64,000 nucleotides of DNA from CADEER01 sp965216585 (GCA_965216585.1 CBDCGC010000003.1:2728001-2792000), one strand, 5' to 3'. Shown: positions 8,837-18,257, counted from the first letter of the stretch. Notes: generated from the letters alone by a model not told the origin. Translations and numbers: made by a program.

Positions 8837-9373
8837 ATGTGCGAGAAGTCTCGGCGTATCGAAGCTCAGCGCGGCGACATCACCGCGCAGGAGGTGGATG
8901 CCGTCGTCAATGCCGCCAATTCAACCCTGCTCGGCGGCGGCGGGGTCGACGGCGCCATTCACCGCGCCGGCGGGCCGGCGATTCTCGCCGCCTGCCGCGA
9001 GATCGGCGGTTGCGCCATCGGCGACGCCGTCATCACGTCCGCTGGAAACCTGCCGGCGCGCTGGGTGATCCACACCGTTGGGCCGATCTACCGCGGCGGC
9101 GACGCCGGCGAGGCAGCGGCGCTGGCCAGCGCCTACCGGCGCAGCCTCGAGGTGGCGAGCGAAAACGGCATCGAAACCATCGCCTTCCCGTCGATCAGCA
9201 CCGGTGCCTACGGCTATCCCGTCGAGGAAGCGGCCGAGGTCGCCATTGCGACCGTCACCGACCATCTAGCCGACGACGCGGCGATCCGCCTCGTGCGCTT
9301 CGTCCTCTTCAGCGATGAAGACCTTCGGGTCTACCGGCGAGAACTGTCTTCGGTGCGACAATCATTCGGATGA
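8837..9373 (+). CDS. Macrodomain protein (O-acetyl-ADP-ribose deacetylase type)
   Basis: A 178-residue stand-alone macrodomain of the YmdB/MacroD class, which removes acetyl or ADP-ribose groups from ADP-ribose adducts. It shows GDIT near residue 12, VDAVVNAANSTLLGGGGVDGAIH with the ligand-binding Asn and the glycine loop, and the second loop AFPSISTGAYGYP. Start is the ATG at 8837, which gives the normal family length. It stands alone, converging on bioB. No ADP-ribosyltransferase partner or sirtuin is nearby, so its substrate is open. Confidence 0.93.
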   Translation: MCEKSRRIEAQRGDITAQEVDAVVNAANSTLLGGGGVDGAIHRAGGPAILAACREIGGCAIGDAVITSAGNLPARWVIHTVGPIYRGGDAGEAAALASAYRRSLEVASENGIETIAFPSISTGAYGYPVEEAAEVAIATVTDHLADDAAIRLVRFVLFSDEDLRVYRRELSSVRQSFG

Positions 9374-9405
9374 GCGCTTTGCGTCTGCGTCGCGGGCGGA
9401 AGAAA

Positions 9406-10416
9406 TCAAATGCCGACCGCGCCTTCGACTCCCGCTTCGACTTCGTAGCCGGAGTCGGCGATCATCGCCTGCGCTTCTTTGTAGGCTTGGCCGGGGGTCG
9501 TCAGGTAGCCTTCGACGAAGATCGAGTTGGCGGCCGACAGGGCTTGCGCCTGTAGGTCTTTGAGGTGGTACTCGCGGCCGCCGGCGACGCGGATTTCCGC
9601 TTCCGGGTTGGTCAGGCGGAAGAGGCAGAGGGCGCGCAGGCAGCGCATGGGAGTCAATTCGTTCTTACCTTCGAGCGGTGTGCCTTCGATAGGGAGCAGG
9701 AAGTTTACCGGCAGCGAGTCGACGCGCAGATCGCGTAGCGCGAAGGCGAGGTCGACGATGTCTTCGTTGTTTTCGCCCATGCCGAGAATGCCGCCGCAGC
9801 AGGTCGACATGCCAGCGCGTTTGGCGTTGGTGATGGTGCGGACGCGGTCGGCGTAGGTGTGGGTCGTGCAGATTTCCGGATGGTGGCGCTCGCTGGTGTT
9901 GAGATTGTGGTTGATCCAGCCGACTCCGGCCGCTTTGAGCGCGTGGGCCTGCTCTTCTTCCATGAGCCCGGCCGAAACGCAGATCTCGATCTCGGGGAAC
10001 TCGGCCTTGATGCGCCGGGCGGCGTCGGCAAAGCGTTGGATGTCGTTTTGGTTTGGTCCGCGACCGCTGGTGACCATGCAAAAGCGCCGCGCCCCGGTGT
10101 TGACCGCCGCGCGCGCGCCGTCGAGTAGCGCCTCGGGCGAATCCATCTGGTAGCGCGGGATCTTTGCTTTCGACACCGCCGACTGCGAGCAGTAGTGACA
10201 GTCTTCCGGGCACAGGCCGCTGCGCGCGTTGCGCAGCACGCAGAGCTTGACGCGCCGGCCGTGGTAGTGCTCGCGCACTCGTTGGGTGGCGGCGAGGAGC
10301 GCCGGGGTTTCCGCATCGCTGAGCTCGAGTAAGCGCAGTGCCGATTGCCGGTCGAGAGGCGTGCCGTCGAGAACTCGAGCGGCGAGGGTCTGCGGCCAAG
10401 AGGATTGATCGAGCAT
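9406..10416 (-). CDS. bioB: Biotin synthase
   Basis: A radical SAM enzyme that inserts sulfur into dethiobiotin. The CPEDCHYCSQS motif supplies the three cysteines for the SAM-binding 4Fe-4S cluster. The later cysteines and arginine of the auxiliary 2Fe-2S site fit the family (for example in VTSGRGP, ICVSAGLM and SCCGGILGMGE-type regions). The 336-residue length is typical. The start is the ATG at 10416, directly beside a 16-base near-palindrome; no strong ribosome site is visible. Other bio genes are absent from the window. Confidence 0.95.
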   Translation of the reverse strand: MLDQSSWPQTLAARVLDGTPLDRQSALRLLELSDAETPALLAATQRVREHYHGRRVKLCVLRNARSGLCPEDCHYCSQSAVSKAKIPRYQMDSPEALLDGARAAVNTGARRFCMVTSGRGPNQNDIQRFADAARRIKAEFPEIEICVSAGLMEEEQAHALKAAGVGWINHNLNTSERHHPEICTTHTYADRVRTITNAKRAGMSTCCGGILGMGENNEDIVDLAFALRDLRVDSLPVNFLLPIEGTPLEGKNELTPMRCLRALCLFRLTNPEAEIRVAGGREYHLKDLQAQALSAANSIFVEGYLTTPGQAYKEAQAMIADSGYEVEAGVEGAVGI

Positions 10417-10417
10417 G

Positions 10418-10433
10418 GTTGGCACGTACCAAC
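10418..10433. promoter_or_regulatory. Near-palindrome at the bioB start, possible operator
   Basis: The sequence GTTGGCACGTACCAAC matches its own reverse complement at 14 of 16 positions and ends one base before the bioB ATG. It would occupy the ribosome-binding region or a repressor site. It does not resemble the known BirA or BioR boxes. Confidence 0.35.
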
Positions 10434-10604
10434 GGCATGGCGGTGAATCAAGGTGAGTACCGGAACCCGTGCACTCTCCTCTGCCGGATGGCCGCCCCTG
10501 AGCCCGCATTTTCCAGCCCGTGCCCATGCTTCAGCCTTCGGAACCGTGGCGCCGGCGCACCGAAGCCTTGGCGTTAGTGAAGGGGGAGTGAGTTCTCTCA
10601 GGTT

Positions 10605-10633
10605 GCGGGCACCGAGGAGGCCTCGGTGCCCGC
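10605..10633. terminator. Perfect 13-bp hairpin downstream of the RHS gene
   Basis: Arms GCGGGCACCGAGG and CCTCGGTGCCCGC pair perfectly around a three-base AGG loop. It lies about 100 bases past the RHS stop on the minus strand, so it most likely ends that transcript. No T-run follows. Confidence 0.55.
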
Positions 10634-10732
10634 GGGTGGGAAAGGAGTGACGGTGGTCGAGCGGGGACTGCGTGGTGGGTCACGCGCTTGCTCGCCGCCG
10701 CACTCCTTTCCACTTCGTTTCAGCCCGGCGAA

Positions 10733-13700
10733 CTACTCACCGCGCGGCGTCCAGGTCTCACGCAACCCGTAGGCGCCGACCGGAGCGATGCCGTATTGCG
10801 CACCTCCGTAGACGGTGACACCGGAATAGGTGTTGCCGATGTTGTACTCGGCACCGAAGCCGATGGGCGACGGACCTCCCGAACCGCCGATCGTCGTCGA
10901 TGTTCCACCGAGGTCACCGACGACAGACGCATCGGTGCGGCTGATCCCCTGGATCGCGTTGATCTCGAAGACTTCCGACTCGAAGCCGACGGAGAAAACG
11001 TCGAAGATCTGTTTGTTGCCGGCGCTGTCGATCGCCCATGCCGTGCCAACCTCGATCTTGATGCCGAAGATGGTCACCGAGGAGACGCCGACGTTGGCAA
11101 CCGTGCCGGAAGATGGCGCCGTCGGAAAGGTGCCGAGCAGGGTGGAGATGCGAGCACCGCCCGATTCGCTCGGTGGGGCTTGCTGGGCGAATGAAGCGAA
11201 ATCGGCCAGCTCGACTGGCTTGGCGCCAACGCCGACATTGGAATTCGAGAGGCCGCCGATGGCAGCCGAAAGAACTTGCAGCGCACCGCGGCTGCCGGCG
11301 AGGAACTCGCCGTTGCGAAAAGCCTCGACCGTCGTGTAGAGGCCGTACGCATCGGAAACCAGCGACACGGCCCCGGCGACACCGCGCGCCCAGCCGTCTA
11401 GACCGCCCAGCCCCGGACCAGCGGGCCCGAGAATCGAGCCCAGGGCGGACGTAGCACCGCTGATCAGCCCGGCCTCGAGCGCCTCCGTGAAGTCGGCTCC
11501 ATTGATCGCGGCGTCGATGGCACCGATCGCAAAGCCGATGGCGAAGGAGATCAGAGCGAAACAAATGAGCTCACATTCGCCGGTCGGGTCGGATCCGTTG
11601 ATGGGGTCCCAACCGACGTAGGAATAGGGGTTGGTGAACTCACCGGCCGGATCGATGGACAGAAACGAGCCGAGGATTGGGTCGTAGAAGCGCGCGCCGG
11701 CGTAGATCAGACCGGAGCTCACTTCTTCTTCGTGTCCGGTGAAGCCGAAGCGAACGTCCTCGGAAGACGGTGCGCCGAGCGGATTTCCGCTGCCGTCCCA
11801 GCGTCCGCGCACCTCGCCGTAGGGCATGTAGCGGATCTTCTCGACGACGTCGCCGTTCTCGTCGGTGATCGTCTGCACCGAGCCGAGGTGGTCGATGTGG
11901 AGATGGCTGACCTCCTCGCCGGTCCCTGGCGTCGGCGTCGGGGCTCCGCACTGCGCCGAGGCGGGCTGGATCACGACCGGCCACGGCAGAATCGACACCG
12001 TGAACACCAGGGCGATCAGCGATGCCTGGGCTCGACCGACGCGCATGCCGACGACGCGCCTTGGTCGCCTGCCGCCGGGTGTGACGAGAATGGCGAAGAG
12101 CAACAGCGCCGTACCGAGAAGGGCGATGTTCTGCACGGCTGGGTCGATCTGTACGAACAACACCGGCCGGCCGTGCCAGGCGCTGGCGATCTCGATGAGC
12201 CCGCCGCCAGCGGCCGCCATTTCCCAGGAGGTGTCGTTGCTGCTGCGCGTTGCTACGCGCACGCCACCAAAAAAGTACGACTTGATCGCCTTGCCGTCGG
12301 CCTGGGTGTGGAGGAGGTCGTTGTAGTAGCGAGTGACCTCGATACCGTTGCCGCCGTCGAGGATACGGGCCCGGCGCATGCCATCGTGGTCGTAGAGGAA
12401 ATCGATGGTGGCGGTCGGCATGGTGATCGTCGCCAGGCGATCGCGGGCGTTGTAGGCGTAGCTCTGGCCGTTCGACGCGTTGGTGCGATTGCCGTTGGCG
12501 TCGTACAGCAGCGACTGGCCTCCGGCGGTGGCGATGTGGTGCGGTGCGACGTTGGCGGCGGTCGGGTTGCCGTAGGTCAGGGTCAGAGCGCCCTTCTGTG
12601 TGAGGTTGCCCCAGGTGTCGTAGGCATAGGTGCGGTCGATCGGATCGTAGGTGCTGTCGAAATCGATCAGGCGACCGAGGTGATCATAGGCGTACGACGC
12701 GGTGTTGGAGATTTCGCCGCCGACGTTGTCACCGATCGAGGCGATCTGGCCGCGCGGCGTGTACTGGTAGAGCAGCAGGGTGCTTTGGGTGTTGGGGAGA
12801 ACCGTCGAAAGGGCCCACAAACGATGTCGGTTGGCAGCCGCGTCGTAGTAGGAGCGATCGTCTCGAGTGCCGTTGCCGTGCCACACACCAGTAGCACGAC
12901 CGAGAACGTCGTAGTGGGCGGCACTCACATAGACCGTACCGGTGTCATTCTGTAGCGAAACCGGCTGCCCCGCCTCGTCGAAGGTCGTCGTGACCTCCTC
13001 ACCGTCCGGGTAGCGAACGAGCACCACCTCATCGGTGTCGTTGTACTCGTATTCGAAGCGCGCCGTGGTCACCTCGCCGTTTGCATCGACGTCGCGTTCG
13101 GTGATCAGCTGGCGACCTCGCGTGTCGTATTCGAGGACGCGAAACGCCCCCGCCTCATCCGTCACTCCGGTCAGGCGGCCGATGGAGTGAGGAACGGACG
13201 GGTCGTCATAGGTGTAGCGAACGTCCGCCGAGTTGCAGGTCTGCACACAGGCGAAGAGCGATTGGAAATCCTGCGCGACGGCGCACGTTCGCACCGGCCG
13301 ATCGCCGGCGTCGTAGCAATGCTGCACGTGTTGGTTGGCTTTTGGATCGTCCCGATAGAGCAGGTTGCCGGTGTGATCATAGCCCATCGTCCACACGCCG
13401 CTGTCGCGATCGACGGCGGTAGTGCGACGCCCCAGGGTGTCGTACGTGTAAGCTTTGGTCGGAACGGTGTGGTCGTTTTCGTAGAGTGCCAGCACGCGTC
13501 CGAAACCGTCGTACTCCGTTTCTTTGCTGGAGTAGACGCTGCCGGCAAGATAGACTTCTTCAAGCACGACGCGGCCCTTTGCGTCGAGCACGCGGTCGGT
13601 ACGCTCGCCGATCTCGTCGTAAGACGAGACGCGTTCGCCGTAGTACTCCACGCGTGTCGCCGTGCCATCGGCGTGCTGCGTTTCGAACACCCGGCCCAAG

Positions 13701-16700
13701 GGGTCGACGAAGCTGCTTCCGTTGAGGTGGTAGTCGAAGACAGTAGCTCCGTTGGTGGGTGACGGCTGGCTTGCGGGGTAGGGGTAGTACCGCTTGTGCA
13801 CCCGGCCCGCGGCATCGAAGTCGACCTGATTGCGGCGCACCGTGGTGACGCTGGCGCCAACGACCGAGCGCGTTTCCGAGTAGCGTTCGCGTCCCAGTGC
13901 GTCGAGAAAGGTCGTCGTCACGCGCCCGGTCGCATAGCCACTTTGCTTGCGTTCGATGCGCACCGTCGAGTGTTCGCCGGGATTCGCGGCAAAGGTGTAT
14001 GTCGTCTCGATGGTGCAACTCGAAGGGCTGTCGCCCGGCCGCGCTTCGCAGGTGAGACGGCCGGCCGGATCGTAGATGTAGGTCGTCGCCGTCGCAGCGC
14101 CGTTGGCGCCCCATGTCACCGCCGGCTTGCCGTGGAGGTAGTCGATCAGCGTGACCGACTGGTGAGCGAGCGGATTGGTCTCGACGACGGGGTAGAGAAA
14201 GGTACCGAGGCCGTCGTCGTAGTCGTAGGTCGTTTCGGCGCCGTTGGGGTTGCGGGTCAAGACCAGGTTGCCGTAGGCGTCATACTCGTTTTCGACCGCG
14301 ACCCAAGTCGACTCGGTATCGAGCCATGATTCGATCTTGGTCAAGTTGCCCGCACTCAGGGTCCCCTGAATGGCGTTGTCGTAGGTGAAGCGGCGGCTGT
14401 CGATGACGACGCCGTTCTCCAGTGTCACGACGGTGCTGGGTTTGTCGTAGGGAAAGCAGTCATTGGAGCCGAACGGAGTGGCGTAGGTCACGAACGTCTC
14501 AATTGCGGCGAGAGAGTTGCCGCCCACGGTGGTGTGTAAGACATTGCCGCGGGTATCAACGGCGTGGTTCTCGTTGATCGTCAACAGCGGAACGCCTCCG
14601 AGGTCGTGAACGAGCGTGGCGTTTCTTCGCAGCCAAACCTGATCGCGATCGGGCCCCATTGGACTGCTCGCCCACAGGTTGCCTTCCCAGCGCACCAGCC
14701 GGCCGGTTTGAGAGTCGCCGCCGAAGTAGTGAACCTCGAGCACCCTTCCCCGAACCAGCGCGCTCTGGCCGAAGACGCTGGCGGTTTCGTTGCCGTCGAT
14801 GTCGGTGCGGGTCACGCGACGGAAGCCGTAGAAGCCACGATCGACGAGGTCGATGGGGTTGCCGCTACCATCGTACTCGTACTCCGTCTCGAGCCGGCCG
14901 TCCTGGTAGTCGTAGAACGTGATCTTCTCGTGACCGAGGTCGATGCAGGGGTTTTCCGACGGGTCGAAGACGTTGGCGCCGGGTGCCGGCGCGCACAGAC
15001 CGTCGTTGAGCCGAGTGCCCGCCACGACCCAGGTCGTGAAGGGCAAGTCGGGTTCGCCGTCGCCGCCGGTGTGGTCGAAGCGGCTGGTCGGATCGTAAAC
15101 GATCGTGTTGGTACCACCGAGACCGTTTTCCATCATCGACAGGAGATGCGGTCGCTGCTTCGCCGCGTTGAGTTGGACACTCCACACCGTCGAGCCGGTG
15201 GTGACGCGGTCGAGCAATCCGTCGCCATTGAGATCGACGAGATCGGTGAGCGTGTTGTTTCCCTGGTTTTCCCGAATGGGGCCCTCTCCACCCGGCCAGA
15301 TCTCGGTTGCAACGTAGTCGTAGGGAGGCGTCGTCTCGTAGGTGCCTGACGACAACCGACCTCCGGTGTTGAGAAAGAAGTTCCAGTCGACACCGTTGTC
15401 GGCGCGGCCGACCCAGTCGGGAAGCCCGTCTCCGTTGATGTCGACGAGATCGGCGATGACTTCATTCGCTGCAACCTGCGTCAGGCCGTCGACCCAACGC
15501 GGTAGGGGGGAGTTCACCGGTTGGTCGGAAAATCCCTGTCCCGTGTTGCGGTACATCAGGAGACAGTCGTTGACGTTGATGTACTGACTAAGACTGGGGC
15601 TCCATTCGAATCCGTAGCAATCGAGCGGGCCATCCGGGCCGGCCTCGAAAACGAGCATGTCGGCCAAGCCGTCGCCGTCGAAGTCGCTCAACATGTGATC
15701 GGTCCGGCTGTTGCTGCCGCCGGTGCTGTGGGCGATCGAGCCAACTGGAGCGGGGAAGTTGGGCAGCGGGGTGGACTCGAAGCCGAGACCCGTGCTCAGC
15801 CAGACGGACCAGTTGCCGTTGTCGACATCGATCAGGTCGGGAAGACCGTCGCCGTTGACGTCGATGGTGTCGCGGTAGGTGTGGCCGTCCTTGGCCTTGC
15901 GTATGAACTGATCGGGTGCTGGCCAGAGAATCGGTTGGTCGGCGAAGCCCCAGACGCCGTTGGCTTTGAGTTCGCCGGGAAACACCTGCCAGGGTTGGCT
16001 CGGGTCGTCGGCCCAGATGTAGTCGACCCGCCCATCGCCTGTGATGTCGAAGGTGTCGGCGACCGTACAAGCCCAGCCGTTTTCGTCGCAGGGTCCCGAC
16101 GTCACCCAGACGTTGCGGATCCTCCCGAAGCCCGGAGCCTGATTGCTTCCAGTCCAACTCACCGGAGTCGGATCGAAGGAAAACGTCTCACTACCGTCGC
16201 TGATGCCGAAGTGAACCGTCCAGGGAAAGGCAAGGCCGTAGACGAGATCGAGCTTGCCGTCGCCGTTCATGTCAATGATCGAACGGGTCGCCTCCAAACT
16301 GCCGGTCCACTGGCGCAAATAGTCGAAGCCCGCAGGAACCGTGATCGAAACCGCCTGTCCCGACGGTTCGTGACCCACAGCCTGCGGTGTGTAGGCGAAG
16401 GTCTGCGTCGGCTCGCCGGTGGCGCTGACCGAAGTCAATTTCGCATCATCGTCGGTGTCGAGGTTGTGCGAGAATGAGTACGTGCGAACGACCTGACCTG
16501 TCTGAGGAGCGTCTGCGTAGACTTGTATCGAAGACAGTACGTTGGTCATCGTCTGAGCGACGCCGAGCTCGTACGAAGTAGGATAGGTAAGGCGAGAACC
16601 GTACGAGAAATAGAGACGGTAGATGTGATCGATTCCGTTGTCGTTGCCGCCGTAGTAGATGTTCCTCGGCTGGGGATAACCAATGTTGTCCCATTCGATC

Positions 16701-17344
16701 TCGATCGAGTTGCCGTGGGTGTCTTGGCTTCGCGTCAACATCCAAGACGAGGTCAGGTCACAGCTTCCGTCGGGATTCTGCTGGAGCGCCGGACCGTCTG
16801 GATACGAGCTCACCTTCGCGTTCCTCTCGTCACCGAAGGTGTAGCGGATGCCGGCGCGATCACGGACGGTCCAGACATTGGCGCTTTCGTCGAAGGTCGC
16901 CTCGAGAAAGGTGGATTCGACCACGGGGCGAAAGACGTCCCCCGTGGTCCTCACGAGCTCCATACTTCCCCCACCGGGCAAGAGGATGACGAAATCGTCG
17001 GTGTGATCGCCGGTGCAACGCGGCACACCCCACTTGGTGGATCGATTGATTCTGCCGATCGGCAGATTCCAACCGTAACCGTAGATGCTTGCGCCTGCGC
17101 TGCTCGAATATTGGAGCGCGAGGTTGGGAGTCATTCCCTTTCGCCCAGGCGGTACTTTGATCGGAATCTTCGTCGTCAACGATCCGGAGAAGAGATTCGC
17201 CTCGGGAGAGTGAGCCAGACTGGTAAATGGCGTCGAGCCCTCACCGCTGCGGTCGCCGAGAGTCGTCCCGGTATCGCCGCCCGCTGCGGCGCTCAGGGTG
17301 ACGATGACGGCGATACTCAACAACTGTCGCACCCGCCGTCTCAT
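10733..17344 (-). CDS. Giant SpvB/FG-GAP/RHS-repeat protein
   Basis: A 2203-residue secreted or surface protein of the RHS/TcB class. After a signal peptide (about 1-22) comes an SpvB-like domain (about 38-330). Six FG-GAP loops follow at about 358-710, then a TcdB-like segment (NGLGGTNTIVYDP, about 740). A long run of YD repeats (about 1000-1735) leads into two hydrophobic segments and a PTPTP spacer (about 1738-1801). The conserved RHS core (HLDHLGS-like, GARFYDPILGSFLSIDP, SDPTGE) ends near residue 1921. The last 280 residues are a variable tail: hydrophobic and helical at first, then Gly/Ser-rich beta. No known toxin motif is seen there, and no immunity-like gene follows. The ATG overlaps the stop of the gene at 17341 (ATGA). 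Confidence 0.88.
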   Translation of the reverse strand: MRRRVRQLLSIAVIVTLSAAAGGDTGTTLGDRSGEGSTPFTSLAHSPEANLFSGSLTTKIPIKVPPGRKGMTPNLALQYSSSAGASIYGYGWNLPIGRINRSTKWGVPRCTGDHTDDFVILLPGGGSMELVRTTGDVFRPVVESTFLEATFDESANVWTVRDRAGIRYTFGDERNAKVSSYPDGPALQQNPDGSCDLTSSWMLTRSQDTHGNSIEIEWDNIGYPQPRNIYYGGNDNGIDHIYRLYFSYGSRLTYPTSYELGVAQTMTNVLSSIQVYADAPQTGQVVRTYSFSHNLDTDDDAKLTSVSATGEPTQTFAYTPQAVGHEPSGQAVSITVPAGFDYLRQWTGSLEATRSIIDMNGDGKLDLVYGLAFPWTVHFGISDGSETFSFDPTPVSWTGSNQAPGFGRIRNVWVTSGPCDENGWACTVADTFDITGDGRVDYIWADDPSQPWQVFPGELKANGVWGFADQPILWPAPDQFIRKAKDGHTYRDTIDVNGDGLPDLIDVDNGNWSVWLSTGLGFESTPLPNFPAPVGSIAHSTGGSNSRTDHMLSDFDGDGLADMLVFEAGPDGPLDCYGFEWSPSLSQYINVNDCLLMYRNTGQGFSDQPVNSPLPRWVDGLTQVAANEVIADLVDINGDGLPDWVGRADNGVDWNFFLNTGGRLSSGTYETTPPYDYVATEIWPGGEGPIRENQGNNTLTDLVDLNGDGLLDRVTTGSTVWSVQLNAAKQRPHLLSMMENGLGGTNTIVYDPTSRFDHTGGDGEPDLPFTTWVVAGTRLNDGLCAPAPGANVFDPSENPCIDLGHEKITFYDYQDGRLETEYEYDGSGNPIDLVDRGFYGFRRVTRTDIDGNETASVFGQSALVRGRVLEVHYFGGDSQTGRLVRWEGNLWASSPMGPDRDQVWLRRNATLVHDLGGVPLLTINENHAVDTRGNVLHTTVGGNSLAAIETFVTYATPFGSNDCFPYDKPSTVVTLENGVVIDSRRFTYDNAIQGTLSAGNLTKIESWLDTESTWVAVENEYDAYGNLVLTRNPNGAETTYDYDDGLGTFLYPVVETNPLAHQSVTLIDYLHGKPAVTWGANGAATATTYIYDPAGRLTCEARPGDSPSSCTIETTYTFAANPGEHSTVRIERKQSGYATGRVTTTFLDALGRERYSETRSVVGASVTTVRRNQVDFDAAGRVHKRYYPYPASQPSPTNGATVFDYHLNGSSFVDPLGRVFETQHADGTATRVEYYGERVSSYDEIGERTDRVLDAKGRVVLEEVYLAGSVYSSKETEYDGFGRVLALYENDHTVPTKAYTYDTLGRRTTAVDRDSGVWTMGYDHTGNLLYRDDPKANQHVQHCYDAGDRPVRTCAVAQDFQSLFACVQTCNSADVRYTYDDPSVPHSIGRLTGVTDEAGAFRVLEYDTRGRQLITERDVDANGEVTTARFEYEYNDTDEVVLVRYPDGEEVTTTFDEAGQPVSLQNDTGTVYVSAAHYDVLGRATGVWHGNGTRDDRSYYDAAANRHRLWALSTVLPNTQSTLLLYQYTPRGQIASIGDNVGGEISNTASYAYDHLGRLIDFDSTYDPIDRTYAYDTWGNLTQKGALTLTYGNPTAANVAPHHIATAGGQSLLYDANGNRTNASNGQSYAYNARDRLATITMPTATIDFLYDHDGMRRARILDGGNGIEVTRYYNDLLHTQADGKAIKSYFFGGVRVATRSSNDTSWEMAAAGGGLIEIASAWHGRPVLFVQIDPAVQNIALLGTALLLFAILVTPGGRRPRRVVGMRVGRAQASLIALVFTVSILPWPVVIQPASAQCGAPTPTPGTGEEVSHLHIDHLGSVQTITDENGDVVEKIRYMPYGEVRGRWDGSGNPLGAPSSEDVRFGFTGHEEEVSSGLIYAGARFYDPILGSFLSIDPAGEFTNPYSYVGWDPINGSDPTGECELICFALISFAIGFAIGAIDAAINGADFTEALEAGLISGATSALGSILGPAGPGLGGLDGWARGVAGAVSLVSDAYGLYTTVEAFRNGEFLAGSRGALQVLSAAIGGLSNSNVGVGAKPVELADFASFAQQAPPSESGGARISTLLGTFPTAPSSGTVANVGVSSVTIFGIKIEVGTAWAIDSAGNKQIFDVFSVGFESEVFEINAIQGISRTDASVVGDLGGTSTTIGGSGGPSPIGFGAEYNIGNTYSGVTVYGGAQYGIAPVGAYGLRETWTPRGE

Positions 17345-17775
17345 GGGGCCACCTCGGCCGCTGGCTGGGGCGCGAACTCAAAGGTAATCAGATCGGGGTT
17401 GTCGGGCGACGCGTCGAAAGATCGCACCGGCGCGCGGCCGCCGGGTATCCCCTCGGGTGCACGCAACTCCGGCCGCCGCCCCTGCTTGGAACGCAGACCC
17501 CGGGGTAACACCCGACCGATCTGGCGGCGCCGCTCGTTCAACCGTTCGACTTTTTCACCGGGATTTCGCTGCTCTTCCCGAGCGCGGCCGGTGTCGACGC
17601 GAATCCGTCCCCGGTCGTGCTCCTCCAGCAACGCCTTGAGGGTGTTCGGCTCGATCGCAACTACGCGATCGTCGGCGTTGCCCGCCCCGAGCAACGCCGT
17701 GGCCGTCAGGCCGCCGACGAGTGCCACGAGTGCTTTTCGGTAGCCCCGTGGGGCCGTTCGCTTGGTGCGCTTCAT
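17341..17775 (-). CDS. Small exported protein coupled to the RHS gene, unknown function
   Basis: 144 residues, not recognised. A basic N-terminus followed by a hydrophobic segment (ALVALVGGLTATALLGAG, about 14-32) makes a signal peptide or membrane anchor. The rest is charged, Arg/Glu-rich and probably partly helical, and ends in a Pro/Ala tail. The start is firm: AAGGAGGT sits five bases before the ATG. Its stop overlaps the start of the 2203-residue RHS gene by four bases, so both are made together. It may be a chaperone, anchor or export partner for the RHS protein; that is inference from coupling only. Confidence 0.7.
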   Translation of the reverse strand: MKRTKRTAPRGYRKALVALVGGLTATALLGAGNADDRVVAIEPNTLKALLEEHDRGRIRVDTGRAREEQRNPGEKVERLNERRRQIGRVLPRGLRSKQGRRPELRAPEGIPGGRAPVRSFDASPDNPDLITFEFAPQPAAEVAP

Positions 17776-17936
17776 TGCATACCTCCTTGAGCAGCGGTGG
17801 GAATGAGCATCGGGGCGGCCCGCCGATACCGCCTCTCACCCCATATGCGTTAAAAAGGAGGCAAAATTGTTACTTGAACAACTATCATCCGAAACTTTTC
17901 ATTTTTCCCTGGGGCTGTTCCCGCTATGGTGCTCCC
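17776..17936. promoter_or_regulatory. AT-rich divergent control region
   Basis: A 161-base region between the RHS operon (leftward) and the Smr gene (rightward), much richer in A/T than its surroundings around 17850-17915. It holds the symmetric motif TTGTT-N5-AACAA at 17867-17881, a possible operator. Promoters for both genes presumably lie here, but no clear -35/-10 pair could be fixed. An AAGGAGG at 17854-17860 could serve an upstream TTG start (17874) of the Smr frame. Confidence 0.4.
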
Positions 17937-18245
17937 ATGTCGTTGCGCGAAGTGCTGCGCCGCGCGCTCGGCCTGTATCCGACGCTCGACCTGCACGGGC
18001 TCGGCGTGCAGGACGCTGTAGCTGCCACTGAGGCGTTTCTGCGTGAAGCGCGTGTGGCGAACGAGCCGGCGGTGCGGATCGTCTACGGCAAGGGCAAGCG
18101 CAGCCCGGGTGGGCGCGGCGTTCTCCGCCACGTCATCCCGGAGTGGCTGGACGATCGCGGTCGTGAGATGGTCGAGCGATTCGAGCGCCGGCCCGACGCC
18201 AGCGGTGCCGATGGTTACGTGGTGGTTTGGCTCAGGCGGCCCTGA
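17937..18245 (+). CDS. Smr domain protein
   Basis: A 102-residue protein that is almost entirely a Smr (MutS2 C-terminal-like) domain, a family of nucleic-acid nucleases. The DLHG motif is near residue 17, and the GKGKRSPGGRG loop near residue 49 matches the usual GxGxxS..G motif. The ATG at 17937 starts at the domain edge but has no clear ribosome site. A 21-residue in-frame extension from a TTG at 17874 is possible. It stands alone between divergent and convergent neighbours; role in mRNA or DNA processing is inferred from the family. Confidence 0.82.
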   Translation: MSLREVLRRALGLYPTLDLHGLGVQDAVAATEAFLREARVANEPAVRIVYGKGKRSPGGRGVLRHVIPEWLDDRGREMVERFERRPDASGADGYVVVWLRRP

Positions 18246-18257
18246 GGCGGCGTGTCG

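Larger units (their letters stand above)
10417..10732. other. Intergenic region upstream of bioB, downstream of the RHS gene
   Basis: A 316-base gap with no credible coding sequence. It holds a near-palindrome beside the bioB start (10418-10433) and a perfect GC-rich hairpin (10605-10633), both listed separately. Nothing else recognisable was seen. Confidence 0.6.

Noticed and set aside
8837..9373. Macrodomain as part of an ADP-ribosylation toxin-antitoxin or NAD defence system
   Set aside because: No ADP-ribosyltransferase, sirtuin or other partner is adjacent; flanks are a MITE-like element and bioB.
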